From Leptidea sinapis (taxonomy: Eukaryota > Arthropoda > Insecta > Lepidoptera > Pieridae), in assembly GCF_905404315.1 (NCBI RefSeq), contig NC_066312.1, positions 13,317,001 through 13,381,000 of the forward strand: a DNA stretch of 64,000 bases, given 5' to 3'. Shown here one piece after another: positions 1 to 12,219 of the stretch (positions are counted from its first letter, which is position 1; every line of letters begins with the position of its first letter). Made by a program: the position numbers and the translations under genes. The notes under the pieces were generated by a model. That model was given only the letters and a program-made list of their open reading frames with translations, had not been told where the DNA came from and made no database searches.

Positions 1-726
1 ATAGTAGATTGTTAACCGAGGGTCGAAAGAATCAATTCCCGAGTTATTTAGACGCCCGAGCGCAGCGAGGTCGGCTACGAATAGGAATTGATACTTTTAC
101 CCGAGTTAAACACTCTACTTTTCATTTTGAATATGAGGAAAATAAAACTAGTTGTTTATATAAGCACAGATTAGTATCCCGCCAATTTATGTCGACTTTT
201 TAAATTTCAAATATGGAACTTACCGCGTAATTGTTGCGGCTTATTCCGCTCAAAGAAGTTTGCGCTAAGTTCACACTGGCTGTTTAGAAAGTCACATGGC
301 ATTTCTTTTGATTAGTTTCTTTTACATAAAACTCTTCATAGCTAACAGCAGTTCTATTTTTGAAAGTTTATTCCGGCCCTTGGGTGGGATACAATTTGTA
401 TGAGTTTTTCCCTCTCTACGGAGGGAAGCAGCATTTTCCACCCAATAATCAGATCAAAACAACATTACTTTCCGAGTATGAGAAATGAAAAAGTATTTCT
501 GAATGATTTTATGTTTTTATGTTTGTATTTATGATTATATGTAGTCTTAAGTTAATGATTGGTCTCCGCTGCGCTCCAACTAGATATCGCAGGCGTAGTT
601 GCAAAGTGCGGCAACTTTTACTACGGCCAAATGGGCGTACTCAAGCCAGTCTCAAACAATGTGTGATGTTGACATGCCATATCTGCGCTCAATCTTCTGA
701 TCTCATATTTAAATAATAGAATTCAG

Positions 727-834
727 AGGGTCGATGTGAATGTCAGGAGATCTCCTGGGACTCCTCTCGGTATGGGGGTACCACAAGGGTCTATTCTTGG
801 ACCGCTCCTCTTCCTAATTTATATAAATGATCAC
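727..834 (+). mobile_element. Reverse-transcriptase fragment of a non-LTR retrotransposon
   Basis: An open stretch reads GVPQGSILGPLLFLIYIND, a classic conserved motif of LINE reverse transcriptases. The frame is then lost at a MITE fragment, and the rest of the domain is missing. Confidence 0.85.
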
Positions 835-872
835 AGCTGTCATAGTATATCTAGACGTATAAATGATCTAAG
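833..872 (-). mobile_element. End fragment of a 218-bp MITE family
   Basis: This 40-bp piece carries the terminal repeat TCTAGACGTATAAATGATCT and adjoining CAGCTGTCATAG, matching the ends of the full copies at 54919-55136, 52315-52519 and 29868-30086. Confidence 0.7.
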
Positions 873-879
873 GTAGACA

Positions 880-1165
880 TATATAATACACACAATTCCA
901 CTTTACATTATTTTATTATATCTCAATGGGTTTAGATAGTGTTTTCAGTAAAAGCTCTTAGTAATTAAATTAAACAGTATTTTTACCGACACTTCCAACA
1001 AATATCGTTAATGTATATAAATATGTGTACAAAAACGTAACAAATTATATACAAAGACCTTCCTCGAGAACCACGCTATCCGTCGGTGAAATGCTGCAGT
1101 AGTTTTTGAATTTATCGCGAACAGACAGACAGACGCGGCGGAGGACGTTATTTTATAATATTTAG
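880..1165 (+). repeat. Dispersed repeat, LINE tail-like (copy 1)
   Basis: It shares long blocks with 20113-20360, such as AACAAATATCGTTAAT, ACACGCTATCCGT, and AATTTATCGCGAACAGAC followed by GCGGNGGAGGAC. It looks like a LINE 3' untranslated region. Confidence 0.65.
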
Positions 1166-2600
1166 TGATGTGTTTCAATGTTCGTATCCTATTAGAATCG
1201 AAAGAGCATACGGCCAGGAACAGGATACGGGGTCGAGGTCAAGTTTGACAAGCGAATTATGAATAAATTCGTGAATCATTGTACGAACGACGCAGTTATT
1301 GAAATTTGTCAAGGATTTGCTATTTTCATGAGACATTTTGAAGTGAAAACTTCTGAAACCGCGTTGGGCTTCTATTCGCGTCACCGACATGCTCATGACT
1401 GGCGCACGCGATAAATAATTAATTAAAAAAAGGGGCTGCACTCCGGGAGTGCCGGCGGAAGTGTAAGCTTGAAAATTAACGTTGTGCATTTTGAACGTTT
1501 GAATATTTTGCAACGGTTAGAAACGAATTGTTTTATGTATAAAAGTACTAGCATTTGTGTGGTTAAAATATAATATATTCATTTATTGCGCTATTGTACA
1601 CAAAAAAGACAATTTCTATGACATGAAATCTCTCAGAAAAATTAACTTTCATACATAGTTTCAACGGCTGTCTTACGAATTTTGGATCAGGTCGCGTGTC
1701 CTAACGTGAGTTTAACATTTATACATAGCCATCCCATGAAAAGTGTAAAAATAATATATAGAGATATATATTTTTTGGATGGGTGATATCTCTTGAGTTC
1801 GTGTCACCGAAATTCTTATAGAATTATATCTGTTGCTATACAGCTGACGTAATGTGTAACATAAGTGTATATCTGTGTATATCTTATAAGAGAAATTGAA
1901 TGGATTTATTGAAAAGTTCAATGTGTATATTATACTGTGCATTGTTGAAATAGTGGCTTTGTTTGATTTTTATATTACTGAAAATAAGTTTTAAAAATAA
2001 ATTGAAATTAATAATTTAATTGTTTTTCAACAAGAAATTTACTTTTATTTTAATACTAAAAGTTCTAAGTTTTCACTTATATCGGCAGTCTCTGCAACTG
2101 CAAATTCTTTTATTTTATAATAGACAATTTTGTTTTTTTTTTCATAAATGTGTTCTCGTACCTATCTGATAAACCAGTTTTATTGATTAGGTAATTTTAA
2201 AATAACGGTGTCTATCTTCTGCGTCGGTAGAGAAGGCTTCATGTGCATGTTCGATTCGCGTTTTACTCTAATTTCTAAAGAGAAAATATTGCGCTTTGAT
2301 TTATTACGACTTCGGTTGTGATCTAAATCAACAGCTGCTAGGTAGGTTTTGAAAGAATTCAATAGATACTTGATGACGTAACACCATCTCGTGTCAGTTT
2401 ATAAAAAAACTAGAGGCTTTTAGCGGTGTCCACCAATGATATTATAGTATTAAAAGAGGTAGATATGTCACTAGCGCGCCGAAACCAATCTCCTAAATTG
2501 AATCAATTGGTTCCTGTGGTCGTACTCGCTCTCTCGATACGAAAACGGTACACACGCGTTTGTTGTTGACAGAATTGCTTACAATTTGATATAGGTACAA
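1166..2600. other. Non-coding stretch without a recognised gene
   Basis: AT-rich. The 1175-1513 minus ORF reads through repeat-like DNA (GAAGTGAAAACTTCTGAAA, similar to 20517-20540) and has no domain I recognise. Confidence 0.5.
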
Positions 2601-2607
2601 CATTAAA

Positions 2608-2690
2608 ATGCCGTCTTGTGTTATGGGAAGATGCACTAATTACGAAAGTAAAAAAAAAACATAGAGTTACATACCACACTTAAGAAATCA
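2608..2690 (+). pseudogene. THAP zinc-finger relic
   Basis: The ATG at 2608 starts MPSCVMGRCTNYESKKK, the opening of a THAP domain (MPSC, then Cys five residues on). A poly-A run then shifts the frame; the next frame reads HRVTYHT, as expected in a THAP finger, before a stop. The His and the rest of the domain are missing. It is probably debris of a THAP transposase or THAP gene. Confidence 0.5.
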
Positions 2691-3971
2691 TGAATTATAA
2701 CATTTTATTTGATTTCATTATTTATCTAACAAAATAAATATGTCGCCATGACAACAACGATCGCCGCCAAGCCGATCATAGATTAACGTACAGAAATGAC
2801 AAAATATTGATGCTCTCTGTTGCGGGATGATCGAGGTAGAATATTTTAGGAAATGATGTAAAAAAGTCATTGTTGCAGTTAATGTAATGCGAAATGTAAT
2901 AATTTTTAATAAACAAGTGCGTATATAGGTAGCTGAACTATCAAACTACTAAAACAAGTTTTAGGGTAGGTAGCGGATATAGACAGTGAGTGCTATTTGT
3001 TTACGTAGGAGTTTTTTCAGTAACACTGTCCCTTTCAGTATATCCCTTGCTAACTGCAGAAGAATCAATGTATCATTTTCTTCTTCTCCGATTACCTTAT
3101 TGTAATAAACCCTCAACAAAAAGACATTTATAAATAATATAGGATACAAAAAATAATAATTGTAATCTTAAAACTTTTTGGGAGCCGTCGTTACGAGTAG
3201 TAAAATTGTAAAAATGGGACCCTTACTGTAGATAGAGACCTTTCGGTTTTGTTTTGGTGTCTGTATGTTTTTTATTATTTTATGTATAAATAATTGGTAT
3301 CGTCAATGTGGCTATATATTACAATAAATATTAAATAATATTTTTATAAAATCAATGACACATTATCTACCTAAGTTCAATGCAGTTTTACTACTTTATA
3401 GCGTTTACTACATGAACTCATGAATGAATCGTAATTTAGGCATAAATCACAGTGAACGGTAAAAAATCATATCTGATGAATTAAATGTATTTTTTCTATA
3501 CAAATACGAAGCAATTAGCAAATTAGAGTTATCTCTTTTTCGCTTGCGATAATTGCATTTACTATCCTTCTTTTTCGTGTAATCGTAATGGAGTGTGCTA
3601 TTGCAATGTTAAATTATTCATGTGTGCGTTAGTGTATTATTTTCAAACAGACATTGTCCACTTGCTTATAAATTTTTCTCTTCATTTTCAAATATTGTTA
3701 TTAATTTTATAAAGTTTTTAATTAATTTTCAATTAATTAAATTTAAATGTATAGGTAAAAATGTAACTATATATATTTTTATTTAATTTTATAAGTACCT
3801 AATTAGGTACAGTTGTAAGATAAGATAACCTATGTTTAATTACTCAACTTGTTATAGACTTTCAAATTAAAAATGTATTTAGAATGTGAATGTAACAAAA
3901 ACAAGAGATTGGGAAAACAATGGTGCAAAATGGAGAAGGCCTTTAGGTACTCCACAAAGGGGAGTAACCCT
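2691..3971. other. AT-rich non-coding stretch
   Basis: No gene or repeat recognised. It would be in the large first intron of ACSS2 or beyond that gene. Confidence 0.5.
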
Positions 3972-3979
3972 CTGTAGGT

Positions 3980-4246
3980 CAGGGGCGTGCATTGGTTTTT
4001 TATCAAGGTAAGCACTGTGGATCTAACTAGTCCTAGTTGAGCTTTGGAATAAGCAAAAGATTTCTTACCGTAGGTATTTAGTATCTATCTAGCGTATGGA
4101 AAGATTTTATGGGTGTTCAATAGAAATCTGGTAATAAAATAACGGAAGCAAATTATACTAAATTTACTTTAACACAAGCGCTACATTTATTTAGCTTCTT
4201 AAGAGGTAGGAACTGCTTAAATGCCTATATGATATGCACGCCCCTG
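3980..4246. mobile_element. Non-autonomous hAT-type element with exact 8-bp target duplication
   Basis: 267 bp with 13-bp perfect inverted ends CAGGGGCGTGCAT / ATGCACGCCCCTG. The direct repeat CTGTAGGT flanks it at 3972-3979 and 4247-4254. CAGGGG-type ends and 8-bp duplications are the signature of hAT transposons. There is no coding capacity inside. Confidence 0.88.
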
Positions 4247-4254
4247 CTGTAGGT

Positions 4255-5639
4255 AAAGGCCTAGGTTAAATAAATCAAATTAATAAATACATCTTACATA
4301 TAAAAAAAACAATAATCAGAATTGTCAATTAAATTTAATGTGAATAATAATAATAAAATATTAATTTAAAACTAATTAATAAATAGTAAAAGATAAGTAA
4401 CATAGGTACAGCATGATCAGGAAAATTAATGCAAATGTTGTTTAATTTGCTTGTGAAAATAAATGTATATATTATGAAAATTGTAAAAAACTTCATGTAA
4501 CAAATGGGAAATAATAAAAGGCTAATTTATTTATTTATTTAGAATAAGAGCTGCAAAAATACTATGCATACTTCTGGCATGACAATATGTAGCCTATATA
4601 TTGTTTGTTACAACCGGTAGAATTCAGTATATTTTTTTGTTTTGCCTGGAGATACATCCAGACAAATCAAAAAAAATATATTCGAATGTATAGTTTTTGC
4701 TTTGTTACGATAATATATTTTGATCTACATTAAACATGACAATTACTCTTATAATTTCCCTGTAGGACATTGTACCACTGCAGAAACCATGAATAAAGGT
4801 GTGGTATGGACTTACTTACACAATGTTGCCAGTTCGACACGATAAATGTACCTTCACAAAATGCGTCCAAGTCCACCTTAAAGGCCTCTAATGTTGCCAG
4901 GCCTTTATATGCAGCGATGATCACATATTAAGAGGTAACCCGTCTAAGTTCGTTTAACCTCCTTTTGCATGCGGCCATTGACATGACATAAACAGATATG
5001 AGTCAAGTGCAATTGTATATGTTTCACCCTCAGTATACAAGGATCTTTATTGCTGTTAGCGATTCTTTTGAGCGAGTAATTTGTATGCGTGAATCGAAGC
5101 CGAGGACTGCAATACACCCAAGTTGAGGATTTGCAATGCTGAGTCACAAAAAAACATATATCTATAACCTTATCAAACAAATTATACAATAAATGCAGAG
5201 AATTTATTAAAGTATTTTTTATTTTAAACATATTTAGGTACACACTGTGATAAGTATACAAAGTAACTTGCCAGCAGGTACCGTTTCCCGTTTAATTAAT
5301 AGAACAACAAGCAAATAATGAAGTAAACGAAACAATTTATAAGTTACTTTTATTCGGCGGTAACCGAATATTTTAAAAGATATTCAAAGGCATTCCGACA
5401 CCTGTGATGAAAAATACACTGAAAAGGTTGCTCTCCTTGAACAGAGATGAGTAAAGAATTCTAACCAGGATAACGGATCACTGGAGAAGACTAAAAAAAC
5501 AAGAACAAAACCTTGTACAACACAACCTAAGCAAAACTCAATCCACATCAAGAAAAAGTAGCGTTTAATAGAACTTGAACTTCCAAAGGCATTAGCCACT
5601 GCTAATTATATTACTATATACCTTTGCCCTAAAGTCATT
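4255..5639. other. AT-rich non-coding stretch
   Basis: Nothing convincing. ORFs of 64 to 105 codons at 4730-5599 on the minus strand match nothing I know. TTAACCTCCTTTTGCATGCGG near 4955 may be a retrotransposon tail fragment. Confidence 0.45.
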
Positions 5640-5885
5640 TCAAACTTAAGGTTTACAGACAGGACATACAACAGATACTTAACTCCTTGGCTGATTCATT
5701 TCCACGGATCGGTCTCTGGATAAAATTGAACAAAACCAAGATGATGTTCAAAGAACAGACCCGTGTCGGTTCACGGAAGTTATTTAGTCGACATAGAGGC
5801 CAACAGAAGAATTCAGCTGGGCTTGGCTGCATTTGGGAAAATTCGTCGAATGTCCACTGAGTAACGGACAGGTTATTTATCATCA
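5640..5885 (+). mobile_element. Retrotransposon polymerase C-terminal fragment
   Basis: The plus frame contains EANRRIQLGLAAFGKIRR, matching the EINRRIQLGWAAFGKLR motif that follows the reverse transcriptase in common insect LINEs. Stops and frameshifts flank it. Confidence 0.75.
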
Positions 5886-6484
5886 GGTGAACTTCTTGCT
5901 CCTCTCGTAACTTCCTACCATAAAAAAGCCTTCTGTCCCATACACCCCAATATCTGAAGACTAAAGTCTTCGCTTAGTGCGTACTCGTCGTGACATTTGG
6001 ATTCGAGTCGCCCTAGTATAACTAGTTCACAAATTAAAAGTTGCTCAGCATTCTATGGAAAGGGTTATTCTTATGGGATCTAGAGTTTCTCTATGGAATC
6101 GAATAACAAATAATATTATCCAATAAATAAATAATAACTAATATAATTAGTATGGTAGCCCTTCATATAATATGTATAATCTGTATGTAGTATAACAATC
6201 CGCTAGACCACCTGGGGTTCTCCGGAAGACCAGCACCGATCATATCACCTGTGGGTATGCATTATGCTGAAGTGAACTCAAATTCTGCATATTAATATAA
6301 ATTAATAAATAAGTCTTCTTGTATACTAGGTAACTGCAGAATAAATGATTTTTCTTTCTTTCTTTCAAATACATTTCCCATCGAATAAGAAACCTAAAGT
6401 GGTAGTCGTCTAGTCACACTTGCCGCAGAACAGAGAACCGCTGGGTCTAGTGTTGTTGAGTAGAGACTGCGACCCGAAAAACTA

Positions 6485-6665
6485 AGGCGGAGATCTATAG
6501 AGCGTACATAGAAACTTAACTTACGAAAAACTGTGTGTGTGATAAAACGCGAACTTGAATTTTGCATTGGGCTGTCTTAACTTAAGCTCACTATAATTTC
6601 AGCTGTTAAATGACTATAAAAACGAAATCAAAGATTGTGTAAAGCTGAAATACAATGAAATATTT
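6485..6665 (-). mobile_element. MITE copy, partner of 38142-38385
   Basis: It begins GGAGATCTATAGAGCG. An internal block (TTTTGCATTGGGCTGTCTTA to ATGACTATAAAAACGAAAT) is the reverse complement of the copy at 38142-38385. Confidence 0.6.
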
Positions 6666-7440
6666 ATTTCACATTGGCATGAATGAAAATATATATGAAC
6701 AAAATTCGAAGTACGATGAAGTATTTATTTCATGGTATTTCTACATCGAATGGGCCAGACTTACATAAAGTGATTTCGAAATACAATGTTAAATAAATAT
6801 AATTTAATTTGAACAATTTCTTGGAAGTTTTGATGTTGTATATCTAAAATTCCCATTGCATACATTTTTAGAAGCAAATACCAAAAAAATTATTATGTAC
6901 TTCAGTTATATAAAAAGTTACGTTGGTTTTAAGCAACGTATGCGAATAATAATAGATATAAAAATGTCACTGGTAGCATAAAACTGCTGTTAGCACGGAT
7001 AAAACTAAAAAGTAATAATATAATGAAAAATAATATAGGCATACACCTAATGGCAACTATTTAAAATAAATCAATAACCTCTACGTCATTCTGAAAACTT
7101 TATACAAATACTTCTTGATGGGAATATAATTAATTATTTATAAGCTGCAACAAAATTAAAGTTAGTACTTAGTAGTAGTTACTAAATTAATTATATTATG
7201 TATCCCAAAAATTATATTATATAGATTGTAAGTTGTCTACGAGTCCAATTCTTAATTCATGTATAAATTATTGTAATGTTTGCTAAATTTGACCATTTTA
7301 TTAACTAAAATGTAGGCATCTTATTGCATGGTCAATTAAGTGTAATACTTATAAGTGAACAAATGAGGAAAATCAATAATTTCGCGCGCCGTCTCTATAC
7401 ATTTTATTCGCCCAGCTGACTATCGATTGTTTTATTTGGA
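6666..7440. other. AT-rich intron sequence of ACSS2
   Basis: No feature recognised between the MITE and the ACSS2 exon donor. Confidence 0.5.
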
Positions 7441-7455
7441 TGACATAAGACTTAC

Positions 7456-7757
7456 CAATAATAAGCGATTCTGTCTCCAAAGCCATCCCTTACTTTCCGA
7501 TCTAATATATTGATAGTAATATTTGTTTTCGCTCCTTCCATCCATTTGACGAAAATGTCTCCTTTATTAATGTCAAAATTATATGATAAAAACTTCCCGG
7601 GCTCATGAGGCGTCATCCAGTAAAAATCTTTGGCTATTTCGGACCAGAATTCCTCAGGCTGCTCCAGTGATTTTTTGTGCATCTCTTTATATTTATTGAA
7701 CGAAGAAAGCCGTGATTTCTCGACAACATGACTCGATGGGTGATAAACGCGCGACAT
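7456..7757 (-). CDS. ACSS2: Acetyl-CoA synthetase, cytosolic type, first coding exon (partial gene)
   Basis: ACSS2 joins acetate to CoA using ATP to make acetyl-CoA. This exon has 100 codons plus two bases, from ATG at 7757 to a strong GTAAGT donor. The segment EEFWSEIAKDFYWMTP, FLSYNFDINKGDIFVKWMEG, TNITINILDR and GDRIAYYW matches the N-terminal ACS domain of animal ACSS2 (human FWGDIAKEFYWKTP, YNFDVTKGKIFIEWMKGA). There is no mitochondrial targeting peptide before the domain, which favours the cytosolic form. I found no further exon between 7455 and 1, so the first intron must exceed 7.4 kb and the AMP-binding core lies outside the window. Confidence 0.93.
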
Positions 7758-7906
7758 ATCGAAATGCGGATATCGGACAGTAAATATAACTTGTACCGTC
7801 CCAACGAAGTCACAGCACTAACTAAATGAATATCTTGCTCACATTCACGGCTTTACGTGCGCACTGGGGCGATTGCGTATTACTATCGAGTGAAATATAA
7901 TAGAGG

Positions 7907-7918
7907 CGCGCATGCGCG
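7907..7918. promoter_or_regulatory. Candidate NRF-1-type site upstream of ACSS2
   Basis: The 12-bp perfect palindrome CGCGCATGCGCG contains the GCGCATGCGC core of the nuclear respiratory factor 1 motif. It lies about 150 bp upstream of the ACSS2 start codon, in a short GC-rich island in otherwise AT-rich DNA. Promoter use is inferred. Confidence 0.5.
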
Positions 7919-8950
7919 ATTCCTGGCGCGAAATTTGTAATTTGTATAAATAAATGTATAAATTAATAAAAGATTATATCTTTAAGAAAAGAATATTAAA
8001 TTTGAATATTATTATTGGCTAACATTTATAATATGATAAATCATTTCGTTAAAATTAGTTAGTAAATTTTAAAATGGGTCAGTCAGCACATATTGCGGTG
8101 CAACATCTGCAGTGTTACATAAGTGACCCATATTTATAGATTTACTGCTGCATTTTCTATATTCTGCAAAATTCTATATTATTGGATGGTTATCCTTTGA
8201 AATTCAGCAGTAATTAATTCTAAAAAAAATGCGGAGTTCAATTCAAACAGGTTTCAAATTTAACGATTATTAATTAAAACCGGTTGTATTTACTCATTCA
8301 TTCGGTGTTATTAACCGGTTAATTCCGCAAAAGTTTGGGACTGTGGTCAAATGGTGAATAAATACCACTAAATTGAAACATGGCTTTGTGAAATGAAGGT
8401 ACCTAGGTGGAGAATGTTCCAAGCCGTTTTACTCAATGAAATCCTCTCCTATAGTGAAAATCCCTCCCATACTCCTTTAGTGATTACTAAACGTAGTCCA
8501 GCAAAACCGAATAAAATGTTCTATTATTTGTACCTACTTAAACGGTAACCAGTTCGATTTTTTTTTGGTTCTAAGACTTGCAGACAAAATATTAATTAGA
8601 AATTATATTTATACTTAGCTTATAGTACGTGCCATTAATTAAAAAAATTCTTAATATGTAATTATTAATGTCAATCATCTCAGTCAATTGAGTATGCTGT
8701 AGGTATATAACATGTCAACGTGAAGATCGCTCTTTGATTTAAGCTGAAGAAAGAAGCGTTATAATAAGATGGATTACAAATAGGTGGTCTTTGTTTTTTG
8801 TACAGATACTTTTAATATCTTACGAATTGAAAAACTTACAAATATTCTTCAGGCAGGGCTTTAGATGTCAACACAATATTCCGTCTGTGATTGAAATATA
8901 TTTTGTTTTATAGGAAAGAGCGATCAAGACCCGGTGATTGATTGAGTGAT
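7919..8950. other. Intergenic, no feature recognised
   Basis: AT-rich sequence upstream of ACSS2. An ATGGGTCA / TGACCCAT inverted pair spans roughly 8074-8132 and is of unknown meaning. Confidence 0.45.
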
Positions 8951-8954
8951 ACAC

Positions 8955-9230
8955 CCCGCCCTGCGCCTTATAAGGCAGTGCCGCTCAGGATACTTAAAAA
9001 CCCAAACTTCTGAGCTCCATCGAAATTGCGCTTGTCGTTTTAAGACATAAGATGTTAAGTCTTATATGCAAATAACTTTCGCTACTGCGGTCTTCAAAGC
9101 GAAACACAATCGGCAGAAAAAGATGCCGCTGATGCCCATCTAGGTGGCTTGATGTGCACAGAAGCCTCCCCTGGTCTATGTTGAGTTTGTGACTATCCTT
9201 ACTTTCGCCTAACACTTAAGATTCTCCTCG
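8955..9230 (-). repeat. Dispersed lepidopteran repeat, family A (minus copy)
   Basis: Reverse complement of the family seen at 16690-17170, 22950-23270, 25310-25575 and 35300-35535. Shared marks are CTTAACATCTTATGTCT and GAGCGGCACTGC with CTGGGCAAAT-like blocks. Confidence 0.7.
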
Positions 9231-9657
9231 CCAGGTCTTATATTTCGACCCTTGAAATGCTGATTGCACGATTCGACGTCAATTTGTAAATATTTAGTGC
9301 TCGTAATAAAAAAGCTCATTAGGTATGTAAATAATGAGCTCAAATAAATAATCCCCCGTTTAATTAATTATCTTTGGCATGGGAAGGTCTTTTGATAGGG
9401 TCAAGATCTAGCAAAATACCTACATTTTTCAGGTCAAGGCTCATGAGATAAACTCAGCATCCGAGTTGCACTGCCTCGCCTCGTGTTAACTTACCACTAC
9501 ATAAATTCGTAGAAATATGAGTATGACTGCACTACATTAGTTATAAATAATGTAAATATATATATAAATATATAAAATTTATAGAATTCTTCGCTCGTAA
9601 CTCCACGCCCGCGTGGCGACTAAAATACACGTTGAATTATTTATTTCATAAACTAAA

Positions 9658-10024
9658 TACAGTTTGCGCGCGAGTTGAATGCAGTCGGGGCTTGAGATAA
9701 AGAGCAGAAGCAACTCCCCCCGCCATCCGCAAGCCTCGCCTCGCGCGCCTACATTGTAGTGCTGTGTCGTCGTTGACAGTTATCGTACGTCAATCGTAAA
9801 GTTTTAGATTTTAATAATGACTGGTACGAGTAAATGAAAAAATATGTTTTAGAAATGTGTTGAAGAAAGACAGAACAAAAATATGAGATTAAATTATTAG
9901 GTTAAAATTATAAAATTAAAACATTGTTAAAATTTATCGACGCTCATGATTATGGTCATCAATTTTAATTAGGTCACAGCACTATCTGAACTGAACTCTG
10001 CATTCAACTCGCGCGTTATCTGTA
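9658..10024. mobile_element. MITE with inverted ends, family B copy 1
   Basis: 367 bp. The ends GCGCGAGTTGAATGCAG and CTGCATTCAACTCGCGC are inverted repeats, extending outward to TACAG / CTGTA. The same ends and shared interior occur at 31256-31765. No ORF and no clear target duplication were seen. Confidence 0.75.
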
Positions 10025-10409
10025 CTTAGTATTTAACACCTGCGACGCTACACATTGGCCCAGCATTGAAGAAACGCGTTCGGTAAGCGAAAATTCCCCG
10101 TTGGTCCCTTAGCTCACAGTACACGTATTAATGTTATGCAGAAACTATTTATTTGATATACCGAAACACACGTGTCGATCTAGTGCCAATTGCTAACATT
10201 CTTATCAGAAATTTGAAGACCACGCGATGTGCGATCGTTGACCACGCGACTTTCATTCGTTGACCACTAATATGGCTATGTCCGTTATTCACTTGCCAAC
10301 AGATCCATAACTATGTGCGAAAATAGTTACGGAAACAAAGTGTGAATTTGTCTTTTCGAATATTGACGTTCGAAGGAGTAGGTATATTTTCTTGTCGTCT
10401 TACCGTTGT

Positions 10410-10745
10410 CGTTCCTCAATTCTCACCGCCGAATTCCACCTTCGCACGACACGCCACAAATAAGGATATTATTTCCACAATCTGGATGTATGGCGATCCT
10501 CCACAGTGCGCTTTTCAAGGAGCTTTCTTCCACGTACTACAAAGCTTTGCGTACGTAACGTAATGAGCTTTCTTGTGCGGTGTTTCCGGGACAATACGAC
10601 ATGGGTTCCTTCAAAAATTCCTGTTTCATAATATAATAATTCATTCCTGTGATTCCTGTGGTGTTCCAAGAGAATGTGGGCGGCGGTAATCACTTAACAC
10701 CAGGTGACCCGTACGCTCGTTTGTCCTCCTTTTTCCATTAAAAAA
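10410..10745 (+). mobile_element. LINE 3' end with polymerase C-terminus
   Basis: The plus frame reads VFPGQYDMGSFKN, a common end of insect LINE ORF2. It is followed by the tail AATGTGGGCGGCGGTAATCA, CCAGGTGACCCGTACGCTCG and a poly-A run. The same module recurs at 16845-16925 and 35310-35390, and inverted at 13050-13115. Confidence 0.75.
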
Positions 10746-10951
10746 AAACTTTGGACAGACAGCTTCCTTGAAAGTAGAATCCAGATCAAAACGACGTAAT
10801 TTAAAAAAAAGTAATTGTGTGGTTTTATGAAACCCCGGTGAAAATTATCAAAATTAACATATTAATATCGGCATAAAAATCGACAGAAAAAAAAAACAAA
10901 TTTATATATTTACTTATTTATAAAATAAAAAAAATAAATGTAGCAAAAACC

Positions 10952-11032
10952 TGTGGGGTACGAACAGACGTCCCTGTCGGGAGCCAGAGCTTAAATCTGG
11001 CGCCTTTGATTATTCGGCTAACATGACTTGAA
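10952..11032 (-). pseudogene. tRNA-Leu(UAA)-like sequence, degenerate
   Basis: The minus strand shows AAGGCGCCAGATTTAAGCTC, an anticodon arm with TAA in the loop, a variable arm CTCCCGACAGGGA, and a T-arm TCTGTTCGTACCCCACAG. These are in the order of tRNA-Leu. The D-loop has G-to-A changes and the acceptor ends do not pair, so it is a pseudogene or the head of a SINE. Confidence 0.55.
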
Positions 11033-11039
11033 AGCAGTA

Positions 11040-12210
11040 GTTGAAATTAATGATTCAGCTTTACTCGTATTCCGCGGCCGGCAGTAATGCCACAGATGGA
11101 CGAAAAAAATAAGGCGATTTAGGTAATAAAGTTTCCCCTAAAAGAGCGCGAACACTCCACGACTCGTCACATTTGTAACAACTATAAATCGAGATACCAA
11201 ACTGCTACTTTATATTTATTTGTATGTATATTTATCTACTTAACGCTCAAGGGGGGTATTTATAAGAAAGCTGAAGCGGGGTGCCGGGGGAACCTAACAA
11301 CTAGTGTTGTACCTTTTCGTTTAAGGTGACCGCGCACAGATTAAAAATTCAATTAATCGAGATACTGTCATCGATTAAAATAACACGTAACACGTTATAA
11401 TATAAAAAAATACCAACCATTTCGACCATCCTTGCCTTGACTTAATAAATGAAAACACATCATATTTAGAATTTATTACAATAATAGTTACAATATAGAT
11501 AATATATTAACAAAAACGTAATTGTACGTTCTTTTAATCTAATATTACGCTTATAGTTTAAGCAGTCTCATACAAAAGTAAACTGTAGGCGAGAATGTAA
11601 GGAATAGCAAGTAATACCAACAAGCCTAAGAATTGTTTAAAGATGTTTATTAACTAAATAATTTGACAGAATATAAATTAGATGAATAAAATAATTATCA
11701 TTCTTAGAGTAGTATGCTCACTATACCATACCGTGCTATCAAGGTGTCGGGCAAGGAAATATCTCATGACATGGACTAATTTGCCTACGTAACGTCAACA
11801 ATAGGGAAATTGCAGCCCTATATTTTTCTATATTATTATTTTGATAGTTTACATCGGCATATAACAAAAAAATTTAACACAAAATTAGCTCAAAGTATAT
11901 AAGAAACGACGCAATAACTCTAAACGTTTGCCATTTTGTTGGGCTTAGTCATTAAGTGCTATGACGTCATAGTCTAGTCATCGATAGTAGCATCTATCAT
12001 AGTCTAATAAGCGAAGTCAAGAAATAAGCGAAGAGGTTAGGTTGAAAATTTACATTTATTGTCTTACTTTTTCATCGAATTCGCTCATACTTTACACAAT
12101 TTTTAAAATTGAAGTAATCTTCAAAAATATGAATGAAGTAATAAAGTTTTTTACAAAAAAATGGACTCTGTTGGATAGGGCAGAAGTAGAATAAAATACT
12201 CATTCAGTCA
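11040..12210. other. Intergenic, no gene recognised
   Basis: AT-rich. No conserved coding frame or clear repeat was seen. Confidence 0.45.
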
Positions 12211-12219
12211 TAAGAGTTT

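Noticed and set aside
1175..1513. A 112-codon minus ORF as a gene
   Set aside because: It reads through repeat-like sequence, has no known domain and no splice context.
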